Assembly (NCBI GenBank): GCA_017560945.1 | Contig: JAFZDY010000007.1 | Location: forward strand, 68,307-132,306 | Source: Bacteroidaceae bacterium | Lineage (GTDB): Bacteria > Bacteroidota > Bacteroidia > Bacteroidales > Bacteroidaceae | Direction of reading: 5' to 3' | DNA length: 64,000 bases | Part shown: positions 44,600-53,749 of the stretch, piece by piece | Layout of the letters: the number at the start of each line of letters is the position of its first letter | How positions within the stretch are numbered: the stretch's first letter is position 1 | Notes under the pieces: generated by a model | Told to the model about the DNA's origin: nothing | Databases searched by the model: none | What the model saw: only the letters and a program-made list of their open reading frames with translations | Made by a program: the position numbers and the translations under genes

Positions 44600-45187
44600 A
44601 TGAGCGTACCTAAAACACAGAAACAATTGGTAGATGTAGCCAGGCAACTTATTGCCAAGAATGGTATAGACGATACGACGATGAACGACATTGCCGTTGC
44701 GTCCAAGAAGGGGCGTCGTACCTTATATACCTATTTCAAAAGCAAGGAAGATATCTATTTTGCCGTTATTGAATCGGAGTTGGATATGCTTATCGAAATC
44801 ATGCACAAGGTAGCATCCAAGGATATTTCACCTGATGATAAAATTTTGGAGTTAATCTATACACATTTGGATGCCATCAAGGAGGTGGTATCAAGAAATG
44901 GTACTTTGCATGCCGATTTCTTTCGCGATATCAAGAAGGTCGAGCGTGCTCGCATGAGATTTAACTACAACGAAAAGTTGATTTTTCGCAAAGTGTTGCA
45001 GGAGGGTGTCGAGAAAGGTGTGTTTGAGATAGAAGACGTGGAGGTATATTCTGACATTCTGCATTGTTGTGTCAAGGGTATCGAGGTGTTGTATATACGC
45101 GGAAGGATAGGAAAAGGAAAGGATCGTTCTACAATGAAGTCTTATGTAAAGAGTATTGTGGATGGTGCTTTTGGAAAGAAAAACTAA
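44600..45187 (+). CDS. TetR family transcriptional regulator
   Basis: The protein has 195 residues from ATG 44600. The helix-turn-helix (about residues 10-55) reads VDVARQLIAKNGIDDTTMNDIAVASKKGRRTLYTYFKSKEDIYFAVIE, a clear TetR domain. The ligand-binding half is not assignable. It is 27 bp upstream of fabG in the same direction, so it may regulate fatty-acid synthesis (a FabR/FapR-like role), but that is only inferred from position. Confidence 0.88.
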   Translation: MSVPKTQKQLVDVARQLIAKNGIDDTTMNDIAVASKKGRRTLYTYFKSKEDIYFAVIESELDMLIEIMHKVASKDISPDDKILELIYTHLDAIKEVVSRNGTLHADFFRDIKKVERARMRFNYNEKLIFRKVLQEGVEKGVFEIEDVEVYSDILHCCVKGIEVLYIRGRIGKGKDRSTMKSYVKSIVDGAFGKKN

Positions 45188-45214
45188 ATTTTAACCAATA
45201 AATAAATACAGATT

Positions 45215-45961
45215 ATGGGATTGTTAACTGGAAAAACAGCCATTGTGACAGGAGCTGCACGAGGAATTGGTAAGGCCATTGCCTTGAAGTTTGCATCAGA
45301 GGGTGCCAATGTGGCTTTTACCGATTTGGTGATTGACGAAAACGGATTGAATACCGAGAAAGAAATAGCTGCTTTCGGTGTGAAAGCAAAGGGATATGCG
45401 TCTAATGCAGCCAACTTCGAAGATACTGAGAAGGTGGTAAATCAAATTAGGGAAGAGTTCGGCTCTGTAGATATTTTGGTAAACAATGCAGGTATTACCA
45501 AGGACGGTTTGATGATGCGCATGAGTGAGGCTCAGTGGGACGCTGTAATCAATGTAAACTTGAAGTCTGCATTCAACTTCATCCACGCATGTACTCCTAT
45601 CATGATGCGTCAAAAGTCAGGAAGCATCATCAATATGGCTTCAGTGGTGGGTGTGCACGGAAATGCAGGTCAGGCAAACTATTCAGCGTCAAAGGCTGGT
45701 ATGATTGGTTTGGCTAAGTCTATTGCTCAGGAGTTGGGTTCTCGTGGTATTCGTGCCAATGCCATTGCACCTGGATTTATCATTACTGAGATGACCGCTG
45801 TATTGAGCGACGAGGTGAAGGCTGAATGGGCGAAGAAGATTCCTCTCCGTCGTGGTGGTACTCCTGAAGATGTGGCTGATGTGGCTACCTTCTTGGCATC
45901 TGATATGTCTGCATACGTGTCAGGTCAGGTTATTCAGGTTGATGGCGGTATGAATATGTAA
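45215..45961 (+). CDS. fabG: 3-oxoacyl-[acyl-carrier-protein] reductase
   Basis: The protein has 248 residues and is a classical short-chain dehydrogenase. The NADP motif is TGAARGIG (12-19), NNAG is at 90-93, and the active site is Ser143, Tyr156 and Lys160 (YSASK). The ending GQVIQVDGGMNM is typical of FabG. It reduces 3-oxoacyl-ACP in fatty acid elongation. It follows tetR closely. Confidence 0.93.
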   Translation: MGLLTGKTAIVTGAARGIGKAIALKFASEGANVAFTDLVIDENGLNTEKEIAAFGVKAKGYASNAANFEDTEKVVNQIREEFGSVDILVNNAGITKDGLMMRMSEAQWDAVINVNLKSAFNFIHACTPIMMRQKSGSIINMASVVGVHGNAGQANYSASKAGMIGLAKSIAQELGSRGIRANAIAPGFIITEMTAVLSDEVKAEWAKKIPLRRGGTPEDVADVATFLASDMSAYVSGQVIQVDGGMNM

Positions 45962-45967
45962 TATCAT

Positions 45968-46047
45968 TATGAATTGTGAATTATGAATTATGAGGATTTT
46001 TTTTGCTTCCTTGTAATTCATAATTCATAATTTTTAATTTATAATTC
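45968..46047. repeat. hairpin of AATTCATA words filling the fabG-rluA gap
   Basis: AATTATGAATTATGA (45979-45993) pairs perfectly over 15 bp with 46018-46032; further copies of the same word lie on both arms. The loop contains eight Ts. The element fills nearly the whole space between two same-direction genes. Confidence 0.8.
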
Positions 46048-46051
46048 CAAA

Positions 46052-46726
46052 GTGACAGTTATTTACGAAGACAACCATATTATTGTGGTAAACAAGTCGT
46101 CCTCGGAGATTGTACAAGGCGACAAGACGGGTGATGTACCTCTCTCGGAAATGGTGAAAGCCTATTTGAAGGAGAAGTATCAGAAGCCTGGCAATGTGTT
46201 CGTGGGTGTTACTCATCGTTTGGATCGACCAGTGAGCGGATTGGTTATCTTTGCCAAGACGAGTAAGGCGCTTAGCCGGTTGAATGAAATGTTTCGCACG
46301 AGCGATGTACACAAGGTTTATTGGGCAATTGTAAAGGATGCTCCAAAGAACCCTGAAGGTGAATTGGTGCATTGGCTTGTGCGCAATGAAAAGCAAAATA
46401 AGTCCTATGCCTATGAACGCGAGGTGAAGGATTCCAAAAAGGCCGTGCTCAGGTATCGTACGATAGGACGTTCGGACAACTACTCCCTCTTGGAGGTGGA
46501 GTTGCTAACGGGCAGACATCATCAGATACGATGCCAGTTGGCTAAGATGGGATGTCCCATCAAGGGAGACTTGAAATATGGTGCAGCGCGTTCGAATCCA
46601 GATGGAAGTATTTGTCTTCATGCTCGTCGTGTACACTTTGTTCACCCTGTGTCCAAGATGCCGATAGAGTTGGAAGCACCTCTCCCAGCAGGAAATTTAT
46701 GGAAGGCTTTCGAAGTAGAGAGTTAG
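46052..46726 (+). CDS. RluA-family pseudouridine synthase
   Basis: The protein has 224 residues from a GTG start at 46052. The catalytic motif is THRLDRPVSG with Asp58. GRHHQIRCQLAKMGCPIKGDLKYGA is the second family signature. The protein lacks an S4 domain, so it is a compact RluA-type enzyme. The modified rRNA or tRNA site is not predictable. It begins 4 bp after the hairpin repeat. Confidence 0.88.
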   Translation: MTVIYEDNHIIVVNKSSSEIVQGDKTGDVPLSEMVKAYLKEKYQKPGNVFVGVTHRLDRPVSGLVIFAKTSKALSRLNEMFRTSDVHKVYWAIVKDAPKNPEGELVHWLVRNEKQNKSYAYEREVKDSKKAVLRYRTIGRSDNYSLLEVELLTGRHHQIRCQLAKMGCPIKGDLKYGAARSNPDGSICLHARRVHFVHPVSKMPIELEAPLPAGNLWKAFEVES

Positions 46727-46742
46727 AAAGAGAGTAGATACA

Positions 46743-48095
46743 ATGCAACTACGACAAAGGACGATATTTCAACATCAAGTACAGACATTTATCGAGGCAG
46801 AGAAACTCTTCTGTACAAATGATTGCTTGTTGGTAGCCCTCAGCGGAGGAGCCGATAGTGTGGCTCTTTTGCATGTACTTTGTGCGTTGGGATATCATTG
46901 CGTGGCAGCTCATTGTAACTTTCATTTACGAGGCGAGGAGAGCAATCGCGACGAGGCCTTTTGTCGTGCGCTTTGTGAACAATTGAACATACACTTGCAT
47001 GTGACTCATTTCGATACGATGGAGTATGCGAAAGAGAAGGGCGTCAGCATCGAGATGGCCGCGCGTGAGTTGCGTTATGCTTGGTTTGAGACCCTTTGTC
47101 AAGAAGAAGGATATACTTGTGTAGCCGTTGCCCACCATCGTGATGATAATGTGGAGACCCTGTTGCTCAACCTTGTTCGAGGTACTGGCATAGCGGGATT
47201 AAGGGGTATGAAGCCTATAAATGGACTGGTTGTACGTCCCCTTTTGAATGTCACTCGACAAGACATATTGTCATACTTGAACATCATTGGGCAGAGTTTT
47301 GTGACCGATAGTACCAACTTGCAAGACGAGTATGTTCGCAATAAAATACGCTTGCAAATTATTCCCCTGTTAGAAAAAATAAATCCTCAGGTTAGCGAAA
47401 AAATTTCCGATAGCATTAGGCATCTGCGTGAAGTGGAGAGTATCTATGACAAAGCCATGCGAGAGGCTATCTTACGCGTGGCAGATGAGGCATGTAAAGT
47501 TGTCCATATACCCTCTTTACTTGCCGAGGTGGAGCCGCGTGCCGTACTCTTTGAAATCCTTCGCTCCTATGGTTTTGTATCTGCACAGGTAGATGATATC
47601 TTTCGAAGTCTCACCGCTGAATCGGGCAGAAGTTTTATAAACAAAGGGTGGAAGGTGCTGAAGGATAGAGATTGCTTGTTCATACGTCCCAATCGTGTGG
47701 AGGAGAAGGCAGAGATAAGCATCGCTCATGCGCCAGCTGAGGTAACCTTAGGCAATGGTACGACGTGGGTGATGAATAGTTTTCCACTTGCACCTGATTA
47801 CCACATCCCTCGCACCCCCGATGTGGCGACATTTGATGCAGGTAAGGTGGAGTTTCCCCTTACTATTCGCCCATGGAGGAAGGGTGACAAGTTTGCCCCC
47901 TTTGGTATGAATGGACGTAAGAAACTTGTGAGCGACCTGTTGATAGACCTTAAACTCTCTCTCTTTGAGAAGGAAGCCCAACAAGTGGTGACCGATGCAC
48001 ATGGTCATATCCTGTGGGTTATAGGCCTTCGGACGGACGAACGTGCGAGAGTGACAAACAATACAATGGATGTGTTAGAGATGAAAATTAAATAG
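46743..48095 (+). CDS. tilS: tRNA(Ile)-lysidine synthetase
   Basis: The protein has 450 residues. The PP-loop ATP motif is SGGADS (34-39). HCNFHLRGEESNRDE and HHRDDNVETLLLNLVRGTGIAGLRGM are TilS hallmarks. The C-terminal domain (about 370-450) has the WRKGDKFAPFGMNGRKKLVSDLL core. It converts cytidine 34 of tRNA-Ile(CAU) to lysidine, so that AUA is read as Ile. It is essential in most bacteria. Confidence 0.95.
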   Translation: MQLRQRTIFQHQVQTFIEAEKLFCTNDCLLVALSGGADSVALLHVLCALGYHCVAAHCNFHLRGEESNRDEAFCRALCEQLNIHLHVTHFDTMEYAKEKGVSIEMAARELRYAWFETLCQEEGYTCVAVAHHRDDNVETLLLNLVRGTGIAGLRGMKPINGLVVRPLLNVTRQDILSYLNIIGQSFVTDSTNLQDEYVRNKIRLQIIPLLEKINPQVSEKISDSIRHLREVESIYDKAMREAILRVADEACKVVHIPSLLAEVEPRAVLFEILRSYGFVSAQVDDIFRSLTAESGRSFINKGWKVLKDRDCLFIRPNRVEEKAEISIAHAPAEVTLGNGTTWVMNSFPLAPDYHIPRTPDVATFDAGKVEFPLTIRPWRKGDKFAPFGMNGRKKLVSDLLIDLKLSLFEKEAQQVVTDAHGHILWVIGLRTDERARVTNNTMDVLEMKIK

Positions 48096-48103
48096 AAAAG
48101 AAT

Positions 48104-48997
48104 ATGAAACATTCAATGAAAGAGTGGCTTATAGCCGTGCGACCGTGGAGTTTTCCTGCCAGTGCAATGCCTGTACTGACAACCCTTTGTTATCTTCAAT
48201 GGTCAGGTAAAGCAGAAGTAAATTGGCTTATTGGTGTATGGGCCTTAGTGAATATTATCGTTTTCCATGCTGCGGGTAATACGTGGAGTGACTATTTCGA
48301 TTATCGCCGTGGAGTGGACACTGCAGAGACGGCAGGAGCCACTACACTAACCTCTGGTATGTTTCGTCCTGAGGAAATCCGTGCCTTGTCTCTTGGTTTG
48401 CTTGTAGTCGCTTTGGCTGGAGGCGTAGGATTGATGCTGATGACCGATTGGTCGCTTTTGTGGTATGGAGTAGGTGGCGCCTTATGTGTGTTACTCTATC
48501 CCTATATGAAGTTTCGTGCATTAGGAGACGTTGTCATTGCCATTGCGTATGCATGGCTTCCCTGTTGGGGAACATCCTTGGTTGCTACTGGTCAGGTGGA
48601 TATTAACACTCTTCTTTTGGCTCTTCCCCTTGGATGCATTACGGTGGCCATCCTTCATTGTAACAATACACGCGATGTGCATACCGATGGCAATGCCAAT
48701 ATTAGTACATTCGCCATGAAGATAGGGCATGGCCGTGCATCAGTGCTCTACCAGTTCTATATGTTTTTCCCCTTTGTATGTGTTGTTGCATGCGTGGTAG
48801 CGGGACTTTTCCCTTACCTCTCTCTGCTTGCTTTTATCGCATTGCCCAATGCTTGGAAGAATGCTGCTTTGATGCGCCGTTGTCGTGTGGAGGATACTAC
48901 CGTCATTGCTCGTCTTGACGAAGGAACTGCTCAGTTGCAACTCATTTTTAGTTTGTTGCTCTCCGTATCGTTCATCATTTCATCGATTTGGTTATGA
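48104..48997 (+). CDS. UbiA-family prenyltransferase (MenA-like)
   Basis: The protein has 297 residues and about eight membrane helices. The first Asp-rich motif is NTWSDYFDYRRGVDT (about residues 58-72) and the second is NNTRDVHTDGNANI (about 187-200). The start EWLIAVRPWSFPASAMPVL is that of MenA, which attaches a polyprenyl chain to 1,4-dihydroxy-2-naphthoate in menaquinone synthesis. It overlaps the next gene by 4 bp. Confidence 0.85.
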   Translation: MKHSMKEWLIAVRPWSFPASAMPVLTTLCYLQWSGKAEVNWLIGVWALVNIIVFHAAGNTWSDYFDYRRGVDTAETAGATTLTSGMFRPEEIRALSLGLLVVALAGGVGLMLMTDWSLLWYGVGGALCVLLYPYMKFRALGDVVIAIAYAWLPCWGTSLVATGQVDINTLLLALPLGCITVAILHCNNTRDVHTDGNANISTFAMKIGHGRASVLYQFYMFFPFVCVVACVVAGLFPYLSLLAFIALPNAWKNAALMRRCRVEDTTVIARLDEGTAQLQLIFSLLLSVSFIISSIWL

Positions 48998-49611
48998 AAA
49001 AGTTGGTGTTGCTCATCCTATTGGCTTTCCTTTTATGGACTATCATGTTTTCACCATGGACGGCACCTTATGTGCCCTTTTGGTGGATGATGACAGCCTC
49101 GGCTCTTACACTTACCGTACTTTCATCCTTTGTCAACCATGGATGGTGGAAGAGAGTACGTTGGTCAGCCTCTGATATCATGATGGGGGTAACCATCGCC
49201 ATAGCCTTATGGGGTGTATTTTGGGTAGGTGACAAGGTTAGTGCGTGGATGTTTCCCTCTTTTGCTCGTCCGCAGGTAAACCTCATATATGGTATGAAGG
49301 ATGGAGAAAACCCATTTTTGCTTAGTGGTTTATTACTTTTCCTCATAGGACCGGCTGAAGAGATTTTTTGGCGTGGATATGTACAAGAGCATCTCTCACG
49401 TCGATTCTCACCAAACATGGGATTTCTGCTTGCTACCGCTTGCTATACGTTGGTGCATATCGCTTCGTTTAACTTCATGCTCATCATGGCTTCGCTCGTA
49501 TGTGGCGTGGCTTGGGGAGGACTCTATCGCCTTTTCCCTCAACGTTTCTCTGCCATCATTTTGAGCCATGCTTTGTGGGATGCAGCCGTCTTTGTATGGT
49601 TTCCCATATAG
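48994..49611 (+). CDS. CPBP family intramembrane metalloprotease
   Basis: The protein has 205 residues from ATG 48994, overlapping the prenyltransferase stop (ATGA). The active-site motifs are complete: Glu122-Glu123 and Arg127 (AEEIFWRGY), His155, and His192 with Asp196 (SHALWDA). Several membrane helices surround them. CPBP proteins cut within or next to membrane segments; targets are unknown. Confidence 0.88.
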   Translation: MKKLVLLILLAFLLWTIMFSPWTAPYVPFWWMMTASALTLTVLSSFVNHGWWKRVRWSASDIMMGVTIAIALWGVFWVGDKVSAWMFPSFARPQVNLIYGMKDGENPFLLSGLLLFLIGPAEEIFWRGYVQEHLSRRFSPNMGFLLATACYTLVHIASFNFMLIMASLVCGVAWGGLYRLFPQRFSAIILSHALWDAAVFVWFPI

Positions 49612-49652
49612 AAGTCGCCCAATGTGTTGAAACAAGAAAATATTACATTCTT

Positions 49653-49683
49653 TTGGTTATTCGAATGGATTGTACTAAATTTG
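49653..49683 (+). promoter_or_regulatory. promoter of the bile-acid-symporter-family gene
   Basis: TTGG (49653-49656), 19 nt, then TAAATTTG (49676-49683): a full match. Confidence 0.82.
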
Positions 49684-49733
49684 CCACCCAAAAGAGGTCT
49701 CTTAATGACCTCCCTTTATATAATTTTTGAATT

Positions 49734-50690
49734 ATGTACGAAGAACTACTTAATCTCGATCCCGTTAAGATCAACTTCAACAAGACTGGTATGGACTTGT
49801 TGAACATCGCTTTGGCCGTCGTAATGTATGGTGTAGCCCTTGGTATCAAACCAGGTACTTTTGTAAAGGTGTTCCGTCATCCGAAGTCAATCCTTGCAGG
49901 TCTTATTGGCCAATGGATTGTATTGCCTGCGATAACTTTCATGTTGATTATCGTTTTTCACAAGTATATCACTCCTATGGTAGCCATGGGTATGATATTG
50001 GTGGCTTCATGTCCTGGTGGGAATATATCTAATTTTATCACCTCCATTTCGAAAGGTAATCGTGAGCTTTCTGTATCGATGTCAGCTGTGACTACTTCTT
50101 GTGCAGTCTTTACTACACCAGCAAATTTTGCCGTGTGGGGAAGTCTTTACGTGCGTTACCTCAATCGTCATGCGGCTGAAGCGTTGCAGACACTCACTAT
50201 CCCTGTGTACGATATCTTCGTGACGGTATTTATTCTGTTGGGTGTGCCCTTGGCATTGGGTATTCTTACCACTCATTATTTGCCTCGCGTGGCTAAGGCG
50301 CTTAACAGACCTTTGCAATATCTCTCTATCTTAGTGTTCATTTTGATGGTACTTTTGGCTTTCCGTCAAAACTTTGACCTTTTCATGCAATACATCAAGT
50401 GGATATTGCTCATTGTGTTCATTCATAATGGTATTGCCCTGCTTTCAGGATACTGCTTGGGTGAACTTTCTGGCTTGCCACGTGCAGATCGTCGAGCCAT
50501 TACCGTCGAGTTAGGTATTCAGAATTCAGGATTGGGACTCATCCTCTTGTTTAACCCCAATATATTCCCTCCTGAACTACAAAACGGAGGTATGCTCTTC
50601 ATCACCGCTTGGTGGGGTATATGGCACATTATTTCCGGCTTAACCATCGCATCCGTTTTCCGCTACCGAAGCTATAAGCGGGGAGAGTAG
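49734..50690 (+). CDS. bile acid:sodium symporter family transporter
   Basis: The protein has 318 residues and about nine membrane helices. SCPGGNISNFITSISKGNRELSVSMSAVTT is the conserved SBF/ASBT motif for sodium binding, and ELGIQNSGLGLIL is the second crossover motif. These carry bile acids or other organic anions with sodium. Given the likely gut host, bile acid or pantoate-type substrates are possible. It has its own promoter. Confidence 0.9.
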   Translation: MYEELLNLDPVKINFNKTGMDLLNIALAVVMYGVALGIKPGTFVKVFRHPKSILAGLIGQWIVLPAITFMLIIVFHKYITPMVAMGMILVASCPGGNISNFITSISKGNRELSVSMSAVTTSCAVFTTPANFAVWGSLYVRYLNRHAAEALQTLTIPVYDIFVTVFILLGVPLALGILTTHYLPRVAKALNRPLQYLSILVFILMVLLAFRQNFDLFMQYIKWILLIVFIHNGIALLSGYCLGELSGLPRADRRAITVELGIQNSGLGLILLFNPNIFPPELQNGGMLFITAWWGIWHIISGLTIASVFRYRSYKRGE

Positions 50691-50798
50691 GTATAATTGA
50701 ATAAGAATTAAAATAAAATTAGTGACGAGTCTATACGACGCGTGATGTTTTAAATATTGAATTTTGATTCTTGAACTATAAATAAGAAACATACCATC

Positions 50799-52091
50799 GT
50801 GGAAGTATATAACAAGAGCTTTGGGTACACGTTTTTGCGTATCTTTTATGTAAACCCCATCATCAATATGTCGTTGCGTCGACTTACTGTGAGGGGTAAG
50901 GAAAATTTGCCCAAGGATGGGGCTGTCATCATTGGTTGCAATCATACGAATGCATTGCTTGATCCATTGGTCATCCTTCGTGCTATGAATCGTGCGACGG
51001 TATTCATGACCCGTTCAGATGTCTTTCGTAAACCCATGTTGAAGAAGTTGTTTACTTTCTTCAAGATGCTGCCTATTTTCCGTATTCGTGATGGATATAC
51101 AGCTGTAAAACAGAACGAGGAAATTATAGGCAAGTGTGTCGAGGTGTTGCGTCATGACTATCCGTTGGCTCTTTTTCCTGAGGCAACCCATCGTCCTAAA
51201 CATTCTCTCTTGTCATTGAGTAAGGGAATCTTTCATATTGCCCTTGAAACCAATAAGAACATAGGTCACGAACGTCCTGTGTACATTGTGCCTATGGGCT
51301 TGGAGTATGGTAACTACTATCGCTATCGTTCCAATGTGGTTGCGACTTATGGCGAACCTATCAATGTAACTGAATTTGTCCGTCAGTATGAGGGGGAGGT
51401 TACTCCTGCTCGTATGCTTGCGATGTTGCGTGAAGAATTGAGTCTTCGTATGAGTAAGCTTATTGCCTACCTTCCCGATACGGAAGATTATGATGCACAA
51501 TGGGAATTGACAAAGCTTTGCACTGCGCAAATGCGTCCTCTCTCTACTGCAGAGCGATTGACACTCAATCAAACTGTCATCAGACATCTGGAGGAAAAGA
51601 AAGAACAACAGGATACTGAAACTGTTGCTTCTGTTTATACTGAGGCCTTAGAATTTAAGAAAGAACGTCGTTCGTGTGGTGTGCGCACCTCTTCTACGGG
51701 ACACAAATATCCTTTGGCTGCTTCTATTGCCAATAGTATCGTGTTGCTTTGTACGTTTCCTTATTACTTGTTCTGTATGTTGATGGCACTTCCTTCGTGG
51801 GTACTTTCACATATTATCGTTGGAAAAATCAAGGATAAAGCTTTTGCTAATACGGCTCGATTAGGTGTCAATCTTATATTGTGGCCATTGCTTATATTGA
51901 TTTGGACCATAGTTTTACTTTGTACAATGTCCCTTGTGCCAGCCTTGATATGCATTGCACTGATTATTCCTGCAGTAGCTTTTTTCTACGACTACAATGC
52001 TTTTGCCATGCATACATTGAGCGATTGGAAATGGACATTTAATACTCATTTGCACTCGCGCCTTGCTAAGTTGCTCAAGTGGTGTAAGTGA
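50799..52091 (+). CDS. PlsC-like 1-acylglycerol-3-phosphate acyltransferase
   Basis: The protein has 430 residues from a GTG start. The acyltransferase motif is NHTNALLDP: His and Asp are separated by five residues instead of the textbook four, as seen in a GPAT-like subfamily. FPEATHR is the second motif. The C-terminal third has two to three membrane helices (about 305-390). Probably a phospholipid or surface-lipid acyltransferase. Confidence 0.82.
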   Translation: MEVYNKSFGYTFLRIFYVNPIINMSLRRLTVRGKENLPKDGAVIIGCNHTNALLDPLVILRAMNRATVFMTRSDVFRKPMLKKLFTFFKMLPIFRIRDGYTAVKQNEEIIGKCVEVLRHDYPLALFPEATHRPKHSLLSLSKGIFHIALETNKNIGHERPVYIVPMGLEYGNYYRYRSNVVATYGEPINVTEFVRQYEGEVTPARMLAMLREELSLRMSKLIAYLPDTEDYDAQWELTKLCTAQMRPLSTAERLTLNQTVIRHLEEKKEQQDTETVASVYTEALEFKKERRSCGVRTSSTGHKYPLAASIANSIVLLCTFPYYLFCMLMALPSWVLSHIIVGKIKDKAFANTARLGVNLILWPLLILIWTIVLLCTMSLVPALICIALIIPAVAFFYDYNAFAMHTLSDWKWTFNTHLHSRLAKLLKWCK

Positions 52092-52111
52092 TGTCGTTTG
52101 TATTATAATGA

Positions 52112-52152
52112 TTAGAGGATGCCCCCAAAATGGTATCCTCTAATTGTATATA
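52112..52152 (+). terminator. terminator of the acyltransferase gene
   Basis: TTAGAGGAT (52112-52120) pairs with ATCCTCTAA (52135-52143), with inner GCC/GG pairs, then TTGTATATAT; the T tract is weak. Confidence 0.6.
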
Positions 52153-52178
52153 TAGGTATATTCAAATGACCTTTGCTT

Positions 52179-52325
52179 ATTATTGCTGTCCGATAAAATG
52201 TGTATTTTTGCTCATAGTTATAGTATTTGTCGCAAAACAAAATAACCCAAAAGGGCTGAATCCTGTAAATGGAATCAGCCCTAATTTTTATTCTTACAAA
52301 AAAAGTTTTATCGGACACCAATAAT
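52179..52325. mobile_element. 147-bp MITE-like element with 20-bp terminal inverted repeats
   Basis: The left end ATTATTGCTGTCCGATAAAA and the inverted right end (complement of 52306-52325) differ at one base only. Inside lie a -7-like TATTTTTG near the left end and a terminator-like hairpin (AGGGCTGA/TCAGCCCT, 52252-52282, then T-rich) near the right end. This is the layout of an IS with its transposase deleted. A target duplication is not evident. Confidence 0.68.
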
Positions 52326-52374
52326 TCTATTTATAAAAGTATCATAGAACTGCTATCGTAAAAATCTCATTTTA

Positions 52375-53709
52375 TCAGAACAAGTAATTAAATCCGATGT
52401 TGTTCCAAAGTTTTTCTCCATCGCGTTTATCAAGAGCGCGGGCCATTTCTACAGATATGACGAAGTTGCGGTTCATCACTATCTTCAATCCACAACCGGC
52501 GGTAGCATGTAGCTTTTCTTCTTCGTTAGAGTAGAAGGGGTTGGCTTTGTATTCTCCTCCAGGTTGTTCACTCCATGCTTTGGCTGCTGCCTTCTGTTCA
52601 TCGAGACGATAGGTCTGTATTACCTGACCCATATCGAAGAAGGGGTTGAGGGCAAGGTGGAAGTTTTGATTGATGAAGCGGAAGTTGACGAAGCGCCAAC
52701 GGAACTCAGTATTGAGCCATGCCATACCATTTCCTACCACACCATTACGGTTGATACCGCGTACGGATGCATTGCCTCCGAGTCCTTCGGTATAGACTTT
52801 GCGGAAGAAGAGTGTGTTGAGGTTGTTGATGAAATAGTAAGGAATTTCACCCGCTAATTTGGCTTGCACACCAAGGCGATAAGCAAAGGTGAGACGGTCT
52901 GCATAAACTGGAATGTATTGACTGCCAACGAAGGTAAAACTTAGGTTGCTATATCCTTCGCGGTCGATAATGTCTGGTGCACCCACAAGGGTGGCTTCGA
53001 TGTTGACTCCACGTGTAGGATCACTATCGTGGTCGCGTGTGTCGTAAATGAGACCAGCTTTCAACTGAAGTACATTGCCACCATTGGCTTCGTTGTCACG
53101 GATGAGCCCGTAGTCGCGATAATCTTGGTAGAGGCTGAATTGTCCGTCATAACCCTCAAGATTGATATTGTTGGTATAGATGTTGTAGTAACCAAGGCCG
53201 GCTGCCCAATAGAGGTCACCCTTGATACGGCGCTGAAGGCTGGTGACAAAACGGAATTGGTTGCGACGCATCCAATAGAATTCAGACTTTCCACCTTCGG
53301 GAACTCCGTAGTCTGAGCCAAAATAGGGAGAGGCATAGCCATTGAAACCATAAAAATCAAACTTCTTGGAATTGAAATAGGTGCAGTCGAAGAAGAGTTT
53401 CCCGTCTGGAATGAGTGTCTTGAAGTCGCCATAGCAACGTAGTAGTGAAGAACCTCCAGTGTAGGTGGATGCTTCGAGATTTATTTTGTAGTTGTATGAT
53501 GGGTAGTTACTTCCGTCTCCATAGTTGAAAATGTCAACGCAAGCACCATACTGGAAACCAAGATCGCTATCCCAGCCTACAACGGGTAGGGGGCCAAAGT
53601 TCCAACCTTCCTTAATGATCTCCTTTTTTTCGTTGTTTTGGGCTGAAAGTCCAAGTGTTGCGGCAAATAGCAACAGACAGGTAAGATTACGTTTCATAGT
53701 CCTTTTCAT
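52375..53709 (-). CDS. BamA/TamA-type outer-membrane beta-barrel protein
   Basis: The protein has 444 residues, with a signal peptide to LSAQ (about residue 24). The rest is amphipathic beta-strand sequence, with GNASVRGINRNGVVGNGMAWLNTEFRWRF (the bacterial surface antigen RGF-like region), and ends in Phe (NNIGFNYLF), the usual outer-membrane insertion signal. There are no POTRA repeats, so it is a barrel-only member. Function unknown. It ends next to the MITE-like element. Confidence 0.8.
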   Translation of the reverse strand: MKRTMKRNLTCLLLFAATLGLSAQNNEKKEIIKEGWNFGPLPVVGWDSDLGFQYGACVDIFNYGDGSNYPSYNYKINLEASTYTGGSSLLRCYGDFKTLIPDGKLFFDCTYFNSKKFDFYGFNGYASPYFGSDYGVPEGGKSEFYWMRRNQFRFVTSLQRRIKGDLYWAAGLGYYNIYTNNINLEGYDGQFSLYQDYRDYGLIRDNEANGGNVLQLKAGLIYDTRDHDSDPTRGVNIEATLVGAPDIIDREGYSNLSFTFVGSQYIPVYADRLTFAYRLGVQAKLAGEIPYYFINNLNTLFFRKVYTEGLGGNASVRGINRNGVVGNGMAWLNTEFRWRFVNFRFINQNFHLALNPFFDMGQVIQTYRLDEQKAAAKAWSEQPGGEYKANPFYSNEEEKLHATAGCGLKIVMNRNFVISVEMARALDKRDGEKLWNNIGFNYLF

Positions 53710-53749
53710 GTTTAGTTTGTTTTATATTTGTTAACTCTCACATTTGTCT

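Noticed and set aside
50703-50772. Inverted repeat AAGAATTAAAAT/ATTTTGATTCTT before the acyltransferase gene
   Set aside because: Very AT-rich with one mismatch; such pairs are expected by chance in this kind of gap.
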